Notes: generated from the letters alone by a model not told the origin. A stretch of 64,000 nt of DNA from a bacterium (GCA_018829445.1 JAHJTV010000025.1:18587-82586), one strand, 5' to 3'; positions 1 to 9,177 are shown, counted from the first letter of the stretch. Numbers and translations are program-made.

Positions 1-4
1 AAAT

Positions 5-994
5 ATGCTTGAAAAAAATAAAGTCTTGTTGGAAGTTAAAAACATTGTCAAATATTATCCTATTCTAGGTGGGGTGTTTCTTAAAGAGGTGGGTGCTGTT
101 CAAGCAGTTGATGATGTAAGTATCTCTATAATAGAAGGAGAGACACTGGGACTGGTTGGAGAATCAGGTTGTGGAAAAACAACTCTGGGCAGAGCCATAT
201 TAAGACTGGAAGAACCCACCTCCGGAGAGGTGCTGTTTGAAGGTGAAGATATCCTCAAATATGACCAGCAACAGATACGATCGCTCCGTAAAAAAATGCA
301 GATTATTTTTCAGGACCCTTTTTCCTCTTTAAATCCTCGAAAAACAGCAGGGAGTATTATAGCTGAACCCCTAATTATTCACGGGGTTAAGAGCAGAAAC
401 GAACGCAACGACAGGGTTCAGAAGCTGCTTGAGGTTGTCGGCCTTAAAAAAGAGCACATGAAGCGTTATCCCCATATGTTTTCCGGGGGCCAGCGACAAC
501 GGATCGGAGTTGCCAGGGCATTGGCGTTAAATCCTAAACTGATTGTCTGTGATGAGGCTGTTTCCGCTTTGGATGTATCCATTCAGGCACAGGTTTTAAA
601 CCTGTTAAATGATCTGCAGAGTGAGTTTGGATTAACCTACCTGTTCATTTCCCATGACCTGCATGTTGTTGAACATATAAGCGACAGGGTAGCAGTGATG
701 TATTTGGGTAAAATAGTTGAGGCTGCCGGAAGTGAAGAGTTATACAAAAAACCATTTCATCCTTATACTCAAGCCCTTTTATCTGCATCTCCCATGCCTG
801 ACCCCAAGAGTAAAAAGAAACGAATTATTCTGAAAGGGGATGTACCCAGTCCGATTAATCCCCCTTCAGGTTGTCGATTTCATCCCCGCTGCTTGTTTGC
901 CAAGGATATTTGCAGCCAGCAGGAGCCTGAGACCAAAGAGATTCTGACTGGTCATCAAGTGGCTTGTCATTTTGCAGGTGAGGTTGGTTTATAA
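5..994 (+). CDS. Oligopeptide/dipeptide ABC transporter ATP-binding protein (OppF/DppF type)
   Basis: ATPase subunit that powers peptide or related solute import at the inner membrane. The protein has 329 residues, the usual family length. Visible motifs in order are Walker [10 protein letters not shown] (about 53-61), the ABC signature [14 protein letters not shown] (about 160), Walker [13 protein letters not shown] and the H-loop FISHDL. The C-terminus carries the oligopeptide-transporter extension [15 protein letters not shown], which in this family often holds an Fe-S cluster. The ATG at position 5 matches the usual OppF start (charged residues, then LLEVKN), but the window begins only four bases upstream, so a slightly earlier start cannot be excluded. 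The permease, binding-protein and OppD genes would lie upstream, outside the window. The substrate cannot be inferred. Confidence 0.93.
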   Translation: MLEKNKVLLEVKNIVKYYPILGGVFLKEVGAVQAVDDVSISIIEGETLGLVGESGCGKTTLGRAILRLEEPTSGEVLFEGEDILKYDQQQIRSLRKKMQIIFQDPFSSLNPRKTAGSIIAEPLIIHGVKSRNERNDRVQKLLEVVGLKKEHMKRYPHMFSGGQRQRIGVARALALNPKLIVCDEAVSALDVSIQAQVLNLLNDLQSEFGLTYLFISHDLHVVEHISDRVAVMYLGKIVEAAGSEELYKKPFHPYTQALLSASPMPDPKSKKKRIILKGDVPSPINPPSGCRFHPRCLFAKDICSQQEPETKEILTGHQVACHFAGEVGL

Positions 995-1032
995 TCTGAA
1001 GATATTCGGCATCCTGTTCGGATATCTTCAGA
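995..1032 (+). terminator. Hairpin immediately after the ABC ATPase gene
   Basis: Perfect 11-bp inverted repeat TCTGAAGATAT / ATATCTTCAGA with a 16-nt loop, beginning on the base after the TAA stop. There is no clear T-run after it, so it may act as a 3'-end stabilising hairpin rather than a classical intrinsic terminator. Confidence 0.55.
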
Positions 1033-1190
1033 GTAGCCTGCTCCGTTTGGATATATCCTGCCCCCATCTTCGGCCTATCGGCTTCCTTCAATATTGCAGA
1101 ATACCACCGTCAATGGTATAATCAGGCATGCATTCAATTCAAGTTAATCCTTGCCGAAAAAACAAAACAGTACCTTGATATCGGTTCCAG

Positions 1191-2591
1191 ATGAATCTAC
1201 ATTCGCCCGGTTGGTTAAAACGATATATCAATTTTAGACGCGAAAACCCGCTTTTAATCTGGATGGAATCCCCCCATCTGAAAGAACGATATGAAAGACG
1301 TTTTTTTTCTTCGGATTATTCCCTGCTTGACAGGCGGCTTTATCAAACCACACGGGAGAATGGCGTGTTGTTCGGATGTCATCTGTTAAATTCGGATTTG
1401 ATAAATAATCACCAGGAACTTAAGACTCTTTCTCCGGAAGATCGGATCACGTTTATAAACCTGGAAACATTGTTTGAATGCCTGATGCGGGAAATTTTTC
1501 TGCTGGTTCCCCATCTAAAGGAATATGACACTTATCTGGCAAGAGTTCTGATAAGGATTATTCAGTTCTACCTGGGAACCGAAATCAAAACCAATCTTTT
1601 TTCCTACAGCTGCGAAAAACTACTGGCTGATTCCGCCTTTATCAACCTGATGAGCAGATTTGAAGAGAGGTTCAGCAAGCGGATAACGATTACAAAAAAA
1701 TTCAATATTGTAACCTCTTTACAAAATAGTTTTATTTTTCTTGAGGTATATGGATTGGTGCGCTGGAATCGGCTATTCCATCAACAAAGTTTGCCTCCAA
1801 TTCACTTTCTTCAAAGAATAGAAACCTTACATCTAACCCTGCAAAAACAGCTGGCTCTTATTCTTGCCGGATTGATCTGGCTATCGCACGAAGAGAGTCA
1901 ACACCGACAAAGCTTATCTGTCGATTCATCCAAATCTGCTGGAAATGCATTGCGAATCTTCCCAAAGAAGATGAAGATGCTTGAACGCTACATCGCGAAC
2001 TCACGGTTACCGAAAAACGAAAAGAAAAGTCTGAAAAGAGTGGTAAGATCTCCTGTAACCATTGAAACAATAGAAATTCTGAAAACCGATGAGGTTATTA
2101 ACAAGTTTCTGCTGGAGCAGGCGATACTATTGTCATTAATGGACGGTGAGATAAAACCGGCTTATGTGAACTACATACATGAACTGGGAACGAGATTAAC
2201 TGTAGGCGAGAAAGAGCTTCAGGCCAGCCTCAGCTCGGTCGCAGAGTTTTTCCATCAAAACGAAGAAAGATTTGATTTTCTGAGGGAAAACATCGGATTT
2301 TCCTATCTTCGGATGCGGATTCAAAGTCAGATAGCTCTGGTAGTTAATAAGAACCTGGATCGCATCATGAAGGAGATAAAGCGAACAGGTCAATTGTACT
2401 CCCTGCTGGTAAAGTCTAGTGTCGATGAATTGACAGAGGAGGAGAAGCGGTTTATCCGTCAACAACTATTAAGCATAGCCAAGACAATTCCTGCCCTGGC
2501 TATTTTCTGTCTGCCAGCCGGGGGTATGGTGTTAGCCATCCTGGTAAAGGTATTGCCGTTTAACATCCTGCCCAATTCTTTTGCGGAATAA
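1191..2591 (+). CDS. LETM1-like domain protein with a TerB-like helical segment
   Basis: Uncharacterised protein of 466 residues. The last 35 residues (AIFCLPAGGMVLAILVKVLPF, then NILPNSF) resemble the membrane-inserting LETM1 motif, in which a hydrophobic helix is followed by FP-x-LPS-F. The stretch around residues 305-345 (ALLSLMDGEIKPAYVNYIHE-like, with acidic residues in a helical pattern) resembles TerB/co-chaperone-like helical domains. LETM1-related bacterial proteins have been linked to biofilm or ion homeostasis, but no function is established for this one. It is the only plus-strand gene between the transporter and the minus-strand operon that ends two bases downstream. The ATG at 1191 has only a weak ribosome-binding site. 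Confidence is good that the gene is real and moderate for the family. Confidence 0.65.
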   Translation: MNLHSPGWLKRYINFRRENPLLIWMESPHLKERYERRFFSSDYSLLDRRLYQTTRENGVLFGCHLLNSDLINNHQELKTLSPEDRITFINLETLFECLMREIFLLVPHLKEYDTYLARVLIRIIQFYLGTEIKTNLFSYSCEKLLADSAFINLMSRFEERFSKRITITKKFNIVTSLQNSFIFLEVYGLVRWNRLFHQQSLPPIHFLQRIETLHLTLQKQLALILAGLIWLSHEESQHRQSLSVDSSKSAGNALRIFPKKMKMLERYIANSRLPKNEKKSLKRVVRSPVTIETIEILKTDEVINKFLLEQAILLSLMDGEIKPAYVNYIHELGTRLTVGEKELQASLSSVAEFFHQNEERFDFLRENIGFSYLRMRIQSQIALVVNKNLDRIMKEIKRTGQLYSLLVKSSVDELTEEEKRFIRQQLLSIAKTIPALAIFCLPAGGMVLAILVKVLPFNILPNSFAE

Positions 2592-2592
2592 G

Positions 2593-3009
2593 CTAGGTCT
2601 TTTCCACGTAAATTCGGACGCTATCACCACTGGCGCTGGTAATATTCAGAATGTCATCGTCAACTTCATCGACCATGGTCGATATATTCGTGAGAATTTC
2701 CCTGAGATTCACACCATCCTGATCAAACTCGGTGATCTTATCTTTTGGTATCATCTTTAACGCCAGATTTGCCAGTTTCAGGGGCAGTTTGATTTTGACG
2801 TTCTCACCTTTTGAACTTTGAATATCAATAATAATTTTTCCTGAAAACGGTGATGATCCCTTGATCTTTTCGGCAAACTTGACAAGGTGATTACTTTGCC
2901 TTTCAGTTGAACGGGCTTCATTGATTGCCTTTAACAGCTTTTCCGCGTCTTCGACACTGATTTTGCCGTCAGCCACCATTTTTAAAATCTTTTCCTTATC
3001 TGACATCAA
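2593..3009 (-). CDS. Small protein with N-terminal SHOCT-like helical motif
   Basis: 138-residue protein opening with KEKILKMVADGKISVEDAEKLL, the short 'GKIS-x-E-x-A-x-x-L' helix-turn-helix-like motif found in SHOCT-like and YvlB/LiaX N-terminal domains. The rest (VKIKLPLKLANLALKMIP, then DDDILNITSASGDSVRIYVE) is predicted to form beta strands. This resembles the DUF4097-type proteins involved in envelope-stress sensing in Firmicutes. It is the last gene of a three-gene minus-strand operon, 13 bp after the DUF4097 gene, and ends two bases from the convergent LETM1-like gene. Its function is unknown. The repeated motif across the operon suggests that the three products interact or are regulated together. 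Confidence 0.7.
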   Translation of the reverse strand: MMSDKEKILKMVADGKISVEDAEKLLKAINEARSTERQSNHLVKFAEKIKGSSPFSGKIIIDIQSSKGENVKIKLPLKLANLALKMIPKDKITEFDQDGVNLREILTNISTMVDEVDDDILNITSASGDSVRIYVEKT

Positions 3010-3022
3010 CTCGCTCCTCTAA

Positions 3023-3952
3023 TTATTTTTTCCCTAATGCTTTTATAAGCTTTTCAGCCTCTTCGGCAGAAATTTTTCCCTGTGAAAGCATCTCCAGAAT
3101 CATCTTTACATTGTCATCATCATCCGGAACTGTCTCTGCATGCACCTCTACTTCATCATCATCCTTTGACATGGAGAAAAAAGAGGCACAGGTATTCTTC
3201 ATGGAAGGGAAAAATGATTTGAACGGGTGATTCTTCAGGAACGGCATCCGACGTTTGATTTGCACCGCATCCTCCGGAAAATCTCCAATGACATCCGGAT
3301 TGCCACTCATGGTACTCACCAGTATCATTGCCTCTCCCTTAAAACTCATAATGTTCAGGTGAATATCACCGGAAAGTGTGTTTACCTCCCCCTCGTTTTC
3401 CAATTCAAAATGACCGGCCAACCTGACATCGCCGGTAACGCCTCTTATGGACAAATCTTTGAATACCCCCTCTTCAACAACAATTTTACCGGCCATGGAT
3501 TTTGTTTTTAAAACTCCCTCAAACCTATCAATTCCGATATTACCGCCAACATTCTGAATGTCGGCTCCATCTGAAATCAAACTTTTAATTCCGATTGTTC
3601 CCATAACCGTTTTTATCTTTCCGCAGAAGTTCAATCGATCAGCTGTGATATCTCCTTTTAAAGACGAAATTGTCCCCGATAGCAAAGTCTGAGCCGGAAT
3701 TTTCAATTTAAGATCACTACTCCATCCTGAATTGAAGAGCGTATCAAACATGGGAGAGTTTCTGGGGGATCGCTCTTTGATATACAATCGATTATTCCTG
3801 AAACTGATATTAAAGACCTCATCCACTGTTTTTTTTCTCAAACCGGTGAACTCAATTTCCGCAGTCTCCTCTGCTGTTTCAATAATCTCAATACTCGATT
3901 TTGAGAGGGATAGATCCAGTCTTAACTGTTTATCCTGAATGGTGAATTTCAT
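3023..3952 (-). CDS. DUF4097-family beta-helix protein with C-terminal SHOCT-like motif
   Basis: 309 residues from the chosen start. The centre is a run of short repeated beta strands of the type 'SGTISSLKGDITADRLNFCG', typical of DUF4097/DUF4098 adhesin-like beta-solenoid domains. An acidic linker (DDDEVEVHAETVPDDDDN) leads to a C-terminal helix MLSQGKISAEEAEKLIKAL, nearly the same motif as at the N-terminus of the next gene. An upstream ATG (3985) is in frame, but ATG 3952 is preceded by GAGGAAG at proper spacing and starts the conserved domain, so it is preferred. There is no signal peptide. Second gene of the operon. In Firmicutes related proteins act with membrane-stress regulators (LiaX, YvlB); a similar role here is only an inference. 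Confidence 0.75.
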   Translation of the reverse strand: MKFTIQDKQLRLDLSLSKSSIEIIETAEETAEIEFTGLRKKTVDEVFNISFRNNRLYIKERSPRNSPMFDTLFNSGWSSDLKLKIPAQTLLSGTISSLKGDITADRLNFCGKIKTVMGTIGIKSLISDGADIQNVGGNIGIDRFEGVLKTKSMAGKIVVEEGVFKDLSIRGVTGDVRLAGHFELENEGEVNTLSGDIHLNIMSFKGEAMILVSTMSGNPDVIGDFPEDAVQIKRRMPFLKNHPFKSFFPSMKNTCASFFSMSKDDDEVEVHAETVPDDDDNVKMILEMLSQGKISAEEAEKLIKALGKK

Positions 3953-4002
3953 AATGACTTCCTCTGTAAAAAACGTTGAATGCAATTTAATCTGAACAAA
4001 AA

Positions 4003-4359
4003 CTATTTCCGCAACTGCTTCAAGGCGTCTTCGACATCAATCTCCCCACTATCCAAACGATCAATCACACTGATATTCTGACTCGTTTTCTCATCCTGAA
4101 TGCCTAATGCGGTTTTGGTTTTTTTCAACAGATTCTTAATCTTTGGATAGGAACAATTCAGCATCTTTTCGGATTGCTTGATATTGCCCTCCGCATAAAT
4201 AAAAATCTTGATAAAATCTATAATCTCCCTTTCCAAATCCAGATGACCAACCGGCACGTCAAACTCTCCGGATATTTCTGTTCTACAGGCAGTGCACTTA
4301 AAAGCCTTGATAAAAAGCTTATCCGAACAAACGGGACATTGTTTTAATGGTTTTTGCAT
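4003..4359 (-). CDS. DUF2089 zinc-ribbon/HTH putative regulator
   Basis: 118 residues. The N-terminus is a zinc ribbon (CPVC, then CTAC), followed by GEFDVPVGHLDLEREIIDFIKIFIYAEGNIKQSEKMLNCSYPKIKNLL, the DUF2089 signature. The latter part looks like a helix-turn-helix. The C-terminus ends with LDSGEIDVEDALKQLRK, the same short motif that occurs in the next two gene products. The frame is open to an ATG at 4383, but ATG 4359 has GAGGTG just upstream. A strong promoter (TTGACA, 17 bp, TATAGT at 4390-4418) would place the transcript start close to 4383, which also favours 4359. First gene of the operon and probably its autoregulator (inference). Confidence 0.78.
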   Translation of the reverse strand: MQKPLKQCPVCSDKLFIKAFKCTACRTEISGEFDVPVGHLDLEREIIDFIKIFIYAEGNIKQSEKMLNCSYPKIKNLLKKTKTALGIQDEKTSQNISVIDRLDSGEIDVEDALKQLRK

Positions 4360-4389
4360 GTTCACCTCATTTTTAAAAATCATGATTCA

Positions 4390-4418
4390 ACTATATGGGC
4401 ATAGATAATACTTGTCAA
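4390..4418 (-). promoter_or_regulatory. Sigma-70-type promoter of the DUF2089-DUF4097 operon
   Basis: On the minus strand the -35 box TTGACA (4413-4418), a 17-bp spacer and the -10 box TATAGT (4390-4395) lie about 30-60 bp upstream of the DUF2089 start codon. The surrounding 4,400-4,500 is extremely AT-rich. Confidence 0.6.
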
Positions 4419-4569
4419 ATAAATTTATTAATATAATTAACATTAGTTAAATAAATATTAACTATATTAATATATCAACACGTCAATATAATATTTGCCG
4501 ATCAATACCAGCGCCTAAAACTTGATAAGGATGTTGAGTAGAGTTGTTATTGGGGTTGGTTGGGCGGGC

Positions 4570-4590
4570 TAGCTGCGATCAACGCAGCTA
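4570..4590 (-). repeat. 8-bp hairpin downstream of the ABM gene
   Basis: Inverted repeat TAGCTGCG-ATCAA-CGCAGCTA lies 58 bp past the stop of the minus-strand monooxygenase gene. There is no T-run, so its role as a terminator is uncertain. Confidence 0.4.
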
Positions 4591-4648
4591 TGGCCGTTGA
4601 GGAGGTATTGTTGACACCACAGAAATGGTAATCCAACACCGGATCAAT

Positions 4649-4936
4649 CTATCTCGAGTAGTAGAGCTTATAAACACTCTCCCGACCCAGGATTTGATCA
4701 ACCTGATAGCGAATCTGTTTGGGTTCATTTGATTCCAGAAAATTTTCCCAATCATCCCTGGATTCCCATGAGCTTATAATTAGTTGATCTTCAAGATTTT
4801 CTCCGCTGATTAATGATTCGCCGGAGATATAGCCTTTTGATTTAAGAGCAAATTTTCGCAACTCTTTTAAAAGGGGGCGCACCACGGTTTCCTGATCATC
4901 AGAGATGGTTCTGTATATTAATATCTTTACCGCCAT
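4649..4936 (-). CDS. Antibiotic biosynthesis monooxygenase (ABM)-fold protein
   Basis: 95-residue protein with the ABM dimeric alpha/beta-barrel pattern: VKILIYRTIS near the start, then LRKFALKSKGYISGESLISGENLEDQLIISSWESRDDWENFL. The ISSWES-DDW segment is characteristic of this superfamily, which includes heme-degrading, quinone-modifying and other small monooxygenases. The substrate cannot be told from the sequence. It is a single-gene unit, separated by about 170 bp from the hybrid kinase gene upstream. Confidence 0.8.
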   Translation of the reverse strand: MAVKILIYRTISDDQETVVRPLLKELRKFALKSKGYISGESLISGENLEDQLIISSWESRDDWENFLESNEPKQIRYQVDQILGRESVYKLYYSR

Positions 4937-5109
4937 AATGTATCTCCTGAAGTATGTTATAGAATCTAGCCTTATTGGAGAACTCTAGGCATCAGTTGAG
5001 AAAATATACAAATGGATAATGACATGAGGGACTGTTTTTCACTGCTATTCAGTCAATAAAATTATAACTCATTTCAGCAATAAAAACTAACTATTATTTT
5101 TCTTCTCCA

Positions 5110-7671
5110 TCACTGGTACCGCCTGGATAACTGTCCCTCAATTGCGGTAATCAATTTGTCACGTTCTATTGGTTTACTAACATAGTCATCCATTCCAACC
5201 TCAAGGCATTTTTCCCGATCACCTTGCATGGCATTGGCAGTCATAGCTATAATCGGGGTGTGTTTTCCCCGATCCTTTTCTAATTCACGGATAGCTTTTG
5301 TTGCCTCAAAACCGTCCATTTCCGGCATTTGACAATCCATTAGCACCAGGTTGTACCGAGATGATTCTTTTATAATATTAAGAGCTTCCAGTCCATTGTT
5401 CGCAATGTCACAACTGAAGCCAAGTTTTTTCAGAACCTTAATTGCCACCCTCTGGTTAATGAGGTTGTCTTCTGCCAAAAGGATCCTGATTTTTTGGCGT
5501 TCTGCCATATTAAGGGAGATCTGAATTCCGATTTCCCGTTCTTTCTCAGTTCTGCTGTCAATCAGGACTCCCATCGATCGAAGCGCTTTTATATAAAGAT
5601 CAAGTTGTTTGATTGGTTTTGTCAGATAGTCACAGAATCCCTGTTCAACAATACTCTTTGCTACATTGCGTTTCCCTTTGGGTGTCAAAAAAACGATGGG
5701 AATTTCGGCAATGGTTTTTTCGTTTTTTATCCGTTTCACTGTCTCGTCCGGTTTGTTTGAGCCCAGGAGGAGATCAATCAAAATTAGATTCACCTTGTTG
5801 CGTTTCTGTTCTAGCAGGGAAATGGCGGTTTCCAGATTATCAGATTGAATCACAGTACAGCCCAGAGCTTCCAGATAATGCATCAGCACTGTTTGAGTGG
5901 CTGGACAGTCATCAATGGTTAGGATTGTTTTGTTTTTCAGAATTTCAGCGTTATATTTTACATTCGGCTGCATGGTTGTCGGTTTTTTTAGAAGGACTGT
6001 GAACCAGAATGTAGATCCCACGTTTTCCTTACTTTCAAAACCGATCTCTCCGCCCATCGCTTCACAAAGCTGTTTTGAAATTACCAATCCAAGTCCTGTA
6101 CCTCCAAATTTCCTGGTAGTCGAGACATCCACCTGGGAAAAGCTTTTGAAGAGACGATCCATCCTATCGGTTGGAATACCGATTCCGGTATCTTTCACTT
6201 CGAACCTGATTTTAACGCCATCATCCAATTCCTCCAACAATCTGGCATTGATTGAAATCTCCCCTTCGTATGTAAACTTCAGGGCATTATTCAACAGGTT
6301 TAATAACACCTGACGAATCCGTCCCGGATCTCCTTGTAATATGGCGGGTATGGACAGCTCCACCAGACAGTTTAATTCCAGCCCCTTCTCTTCAGCCTTT
6401 AACGCTAAAAGATCCACAGCTCTTTCAACGGCTTCCCTGATATCAAAATCTATGATCTCCAGTTCCAATTTACCAGCTTCAATTTTGGAATAGTCAAGAA
6501 TATCATTAATGACCGTTAGCAATGCAGCCGCTGATGATCGAATGGCTTCTGTGAACTCTCTCTGTTCATCATCCAGATCCGTTTCAACCAACAGATCAGA
6601 CATGCCTATAATTCCATTCATCGGTGTCCTGATCTCATGGCTCATGTTTGCCAGGAACTGGCTCTTGGTGGCGTTAGCCATTTCAGCCTGAAGCATTGAC
6701 TCTTTTGCAATGGTGGTTTGTTCGATAAGATGGTTGTTTACCTCCTGCAGAGTCTCTTCCATTTTTCGTCTACGGGTGATGTCTCTTACCACTGAAAACA
6801 GGGTAGGCTGGTTTTCCAGCTCGACCACACGCGAATTGATTTCAACGGGGATGCTCTCTCCTGACTTAGCTACATATTTACTTTCAATGATAGCCCTCTT
6901 TTCCTCCTTGCATTGTAGAAACTGTTGATTAAGATGCTCAGAATGATCCAGCGGACTGATCTTGAACAGGGTCAAACCTTTTAACTCCTGGATTGAATAT
7001 CCCAGCATCCTGCAGGCTTCTTCGTTGGCGTCCAGGATATTGCCATCGAAATCATGTAGAAACATCGCATCAGCTGCGTTGTCAAACAGCGCCTTAAATT
7101 TTTCCTCACTCTTTTCTAAATCCAACCGGGCTGCTTTGGATTGATTCAGGGCTTTTCTAAGTGACTCTTTGCTCAGTTCAAGATTTCTGTTCGTAATTTC
7201 GTTCTGTCTTGCTTTTGAAATGGTTTGCCTGAGTTTATCCGTCAATCCCGATGCAAAAAGACGATAGAGGTGATACCCATGGTTCGCCTTCTCGTTAGTA
7301 ATTATTTGTCTAAGAATATTACTGCTGATACAGCACACTTGACACTCTTTCGTATCAACCGTCACCGTGTTCGAAGCAGGTGCTTCGCCGACTATTGCCA
7401 TCTCACCAAAAATATCACCCTTCCTCCCCAGTTCAATAATTGCCTCTCCCTTGAAGGACACGATTACCCGCCCCTTCATCAATAAGTAAATCTGGTTCTC
7501 TTTGCTGCCCTCAACCACAATTTTATCTCCCGATTGAAAGGTCTTAAACTCAGCAAAGGGCAATAGAAATTCCAGAAAGGATTCGGAAAAGTGTTTTGAG
7601 AGGCGGCTGTGCAGGAAGTATTCTATCAGTCTTTTTCGATTCTCAATAATGCCTGTATGTTTGGTTATCAT
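5110..7671 (-). CDS. Hybrid sensor histidine kinase: cNMP-binding, PAS, HisKA, HATPase, two REC domains
   Basis: Cytoplasmic hybrid kinase of 853 residues. Domain order: a CAP-ED cyclic-nucleotide-binding-like domain (about 30-140, with KGDIFGEMAIVGEAPASNTV), a coiled coil (160-200), PAS (about 195-305), HisKA with phosphoacceptor His346 in MSHEIRTPMNG, HATPase_c (DTGIGIPTDRMDRLF, then FGGTGLGLVISKQL), a first receiver (LTIDDCPA, then ILIDLLLG) and a second receiver (LLAEDN, then VLMDCQMPEMDG, ending in TAN-x-KP). No HPt domain is seen, so the phosphorelay must use another protein. A TTG start at 7704 is possible, but ATG 7671 is preferred; neither has a good ribosome-binding site. No membrane segment is visible, so the signal is probably intracellular. 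Confidence 0.92.
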   Translation of the reverse strand: MITKHTGIIENRKRLIEYFLHSRLSKHFSESFLEFLLPFAEFKTFQSGDKIVVEGSKENQIYLLMKGRVIVSFKGEAIIELGRKGDIFGEMAIVGEAPASNTVTVDTKECQVCCISSNILRQIITNEKANHGYHLYRLFASGLTDKLRQTISKARQNEITNRNLELSKESLRKALNQSKAARLDLEKSEEKFKALFDNAADAMFLHDFDGNILDANEEACRMLGYSIQELKGLTLFKISPLDHSEHLNQQFLQCKEEKRAIIESKYVAKSGESIPVEINSRVVELENQPTLFSVVRDITRRRKMEETLQEVNNHLIEQTTIAKESMLQAEMANATKSQFLANMSHEIRTPMNGIIGMSDLLVETDLDDEQREFTEAIRSSAAALLTVINDILDYSKIEAGKLELEIIDFDIREAVERAVDLLALKAEEKGLELNCLVELSIPAILQGDPGRIRQVLLNLLNNALKFTYEGEISINARLLEELDDGVKIRFEVKDTGIGIPTDRMDRLFKSFSQVDVSTTRKFGGTGLGLVISKQLCEAMGGEIGFESKENVGSTFWFTVLLKKPTTMQPNVKYNAEILKNKTILTIDDCPATQTVLMHYLEALGCTVIQSDNLETAISLLEQKRNKVNLILIDLLLGSNKPDETVKRIKNEKTIAEIPIVFLTPKGKRNVAKSIVEQGFCDYLTKPIKQLDLYIKALRSMGVLIDSRTEKEREIGIQISLNMAERQKIRILLAEDNLINQRVAIKVLKKLGFSCDIANNGLEALNIIKESSRYNLVLMDCQMPEMDGFEATKAIRELEKDRGKHTPIIAMTANAMQGDREKCLEVGMDDYVSKPIERDKLITAIEGQLSRRYQ

Positions 7672-7950
7672 CTTTAGCAAACGAATCTTAAAACAATTAA
7701 ACAAAGTAGAGATTGGCTCGAATATTAAAGATAAAGCTTAGCATCATACGATTAAAAGTAAAACTGAATAAGAAGTGGGAGGATTCTTGATAACCACCAA
7801 TCTCTTTTTTGCTGTTATGGTAATAGTCCGTTTATTGGATGAGATAGTGGATCTGTTCAGGTATGAGAAGCTACGGAAGCAGCTTAGTATAAGCCGACGC
7901 TGCCAGAACATCGGCTTTTGGAGAGAATAACGGATTTATTATTCTTAAGT

Positions 7951-8616
7951 TCAGGTATGTGAGACCGCTGAAATTACGTTGTTCATTTTGGTCTTTACCT
8001 CCGCGGCCACAGGTAACAAATCATTTCGTCCAACGACGGATAACAATTTTAAGGGATTAACTGCTGATACCTGGTATTCATTTTCTCCCACTTCCCTTAC
8101 GACTATATTACAGGGGAGTAACAAGCCTAAATCCTCTTCAGCCTGTAAAGCCTGGTGGGCAAAACCCGGATTACATGCACCTAAAATGACTTGGCCGGGA
8201 ACATCAACCCCGATCTTTTTCTTTAAGGTTTTTTTCACATCAATCTCGGTCAAGACCCCGAATCCTTCCGTTTTTAGTGCCGATATTGTTTTCTCGATCA
8301 CCTCTTCATAAGTACCCTTGATGAGGGTACTTAATCCATATTCATTGGAAGGCAACCTTTTCTGATCCCCTGTCCCATATGTGTTATCCAGGTATTCAAT
8401 GATAGCAGCGCTTTCTGCAATTACCTTCCCATTGTCTACTAAGACCGGCACCGATTTCTGCCCACTGACCCTGATTAATTCTGTTCGATCCCCTCCTCTT
8501 TCTTCCACCGGAATCAACAAAACAGATAGATTGAGTAGTTCCAGCTTTTTTCGGACAATCTGGCAATAGGGACACGCTTCACGCTGGTAAAGGATGACCG
8601 GATTTTTATTTTCCAT
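7951..8616 (-). CDS. Glutaredoxin/GST-N domain fused to a DUF302 domain
   Basis: 221 residues. Residues 1-80 form a thioredoxin-fold glutaredoxin/GST-N domain with the redox motif CPYC (about 15-18) and the cis-proline motif SVPVLVDNGKVIAES. From about residue 95 the protein is a DUF302 domain (YEEVIEKTISALKTEGFGVLTEIDVKKTLKKK, then ILGACNPGFAHQAL), a fold often found in redox and heavy-metal contexts. The ribosome-binding site AAGGGA lies 8 bp before the ATG. It lies 26 bp downstream of thioredoxin on the same strand, so the two are probably co-transcribed from the sigma-54 promoter at 9041-9055. The fusion suggests thiol-dependent reduction of a DUF302 ligand, but no reaction is known. Confidence 0.82.
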   Translation of the reverse strand: MENKNPVILYQREACPYCQIVRKKLELLNLSVLLIPVEERGGDRTELIRVSGQKSVPVLVDNGKVIAESAAIIEYLDNTYGTGDQKRLPSNEYGLSTLIKGTYEEVIEKTISALKTEGFGVLTEIDVKKTLKKKIGVDVPGQVILGACNPGFAHQALQAEEDLGLLLPCNIVVREVGENEYQVSAVNPLKLLSVVGRNDLLPVAAEVKTKMNNVISAVSHT

Positions 8617-8642
8617 GATTCATTCCCTTATTAATGATTCTG

Positions 8643-8969
8643 TTAAGCTGCCGTAGCAACTGCATTCTTGATTTTGGCCGGATCTGCACCGACTATAACT
8701 TCCTTTTGTTGACCATTTTCAAAGAGAATCAAGGTGGGAATTCCCCTTACACCGTATTTCATTGCAGACTGTCCGTTTTGATCAACATCCAGCTTGGCAA
8801 CGACCACTTTGTCCTTATACTCGTCTGCCAACTCATCAAGATATGGCGCAATCATTTTACAGGGACCACACCAATTGGCAAAAAAATCAACTAAAACAGG
8901 TTTATCACTCTTTAAGACTTTCTCATCAAAATCACTGTCTGATAAATAGATTACATTTTCACTAGCCAT
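8643..8969 (-). CDS. trxA: Thioredoxin
   Basis: Small cytoplasmic dithiol-disulfide oxidoreductase of 108 residues with the canonical active site FANWCGPCK (Cys about 33 and 36), the cis-proline RGIPT, and an overall thioredoxin length. ATG 8969 is preceded by AAGGAG with 7-bp spacing, so it is chosen over a TTG two codons upstream. A textbook -24/-12 sigma-54 promoter lies about 72 bp upstream (9041-9055, minus strand), which is unusual for a housekeeping thioredoxin. The next gene is a glutaredoxin-DUF302 fusion, making a small redox operon that an enhancer-binding activator would switch on. Confidence 0.95.
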   Translation of the reverse strand: MASENVIYLSDSDFDEKVLKSDKPVLVDFFANWCGPCKMIAPYLDELADEYKDKVVVAKLDVDQNGQSAMKYGVRGIPTLILFENGQQKEVIVGADPAKIKNAVATAA

Positions 8970-9039
8970 GATCAATCTCCTTAATAGTATATTGCGATTA
9001 CAGGTTTAATCTGAGTTTAAAATCAAGTAACTCTATTAT

Positions 9040-9055
9040 TGCATTGGCTGTGCCA
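9040..9055 (-). promoter_or_regulatory. Sigma-54 (-24/-12) promoter of trxA
   Basis: Minus-strand sequence TGGCACAGCCAATGCA has GG and GC separated by exactly 10 bp, as the RpoN consensus TGGCAC-N5-TTGCA requires. It is about 72 bp upstream of the thioredoxin ATG. Confidence 0.75.
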
Positions 9056-9125
9056 TGACTTTTTAAAATCGTAAGTGCATGTAATTATGAATAATTATCA
9101 TATTGAGATTCTTAAAGTGAAATCG

Positions 9126-9177
9126 GCAACCGTTACTGGTTGCGTTATCCGTTACTACAGCAAACAAGTGGCGTTAC
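9126..9177. promoter_or_regulatory. Candidate enhancer site: inverted repeat and CGTTAY repeats upstream of the trxA promoter
   Basis: The inverted repeat GCAACC-GTTACT-GGTTGC (9126-9143) and four copies of CGTTAC/CGTTAT (9131, 9143, 9150, 9172) lie 70-120 bp upstream of the sigma-54 promoter. That is the usual distance for an activator-binding enhancer. The binding protein is unknown. Confidence 0.4.

Noticed and set aside
5494..6313. Several long plus-strand frames within the hybrid kinase gene.
   Set aside because: They are antisense to well-supported domains and show no protein-like motifs.
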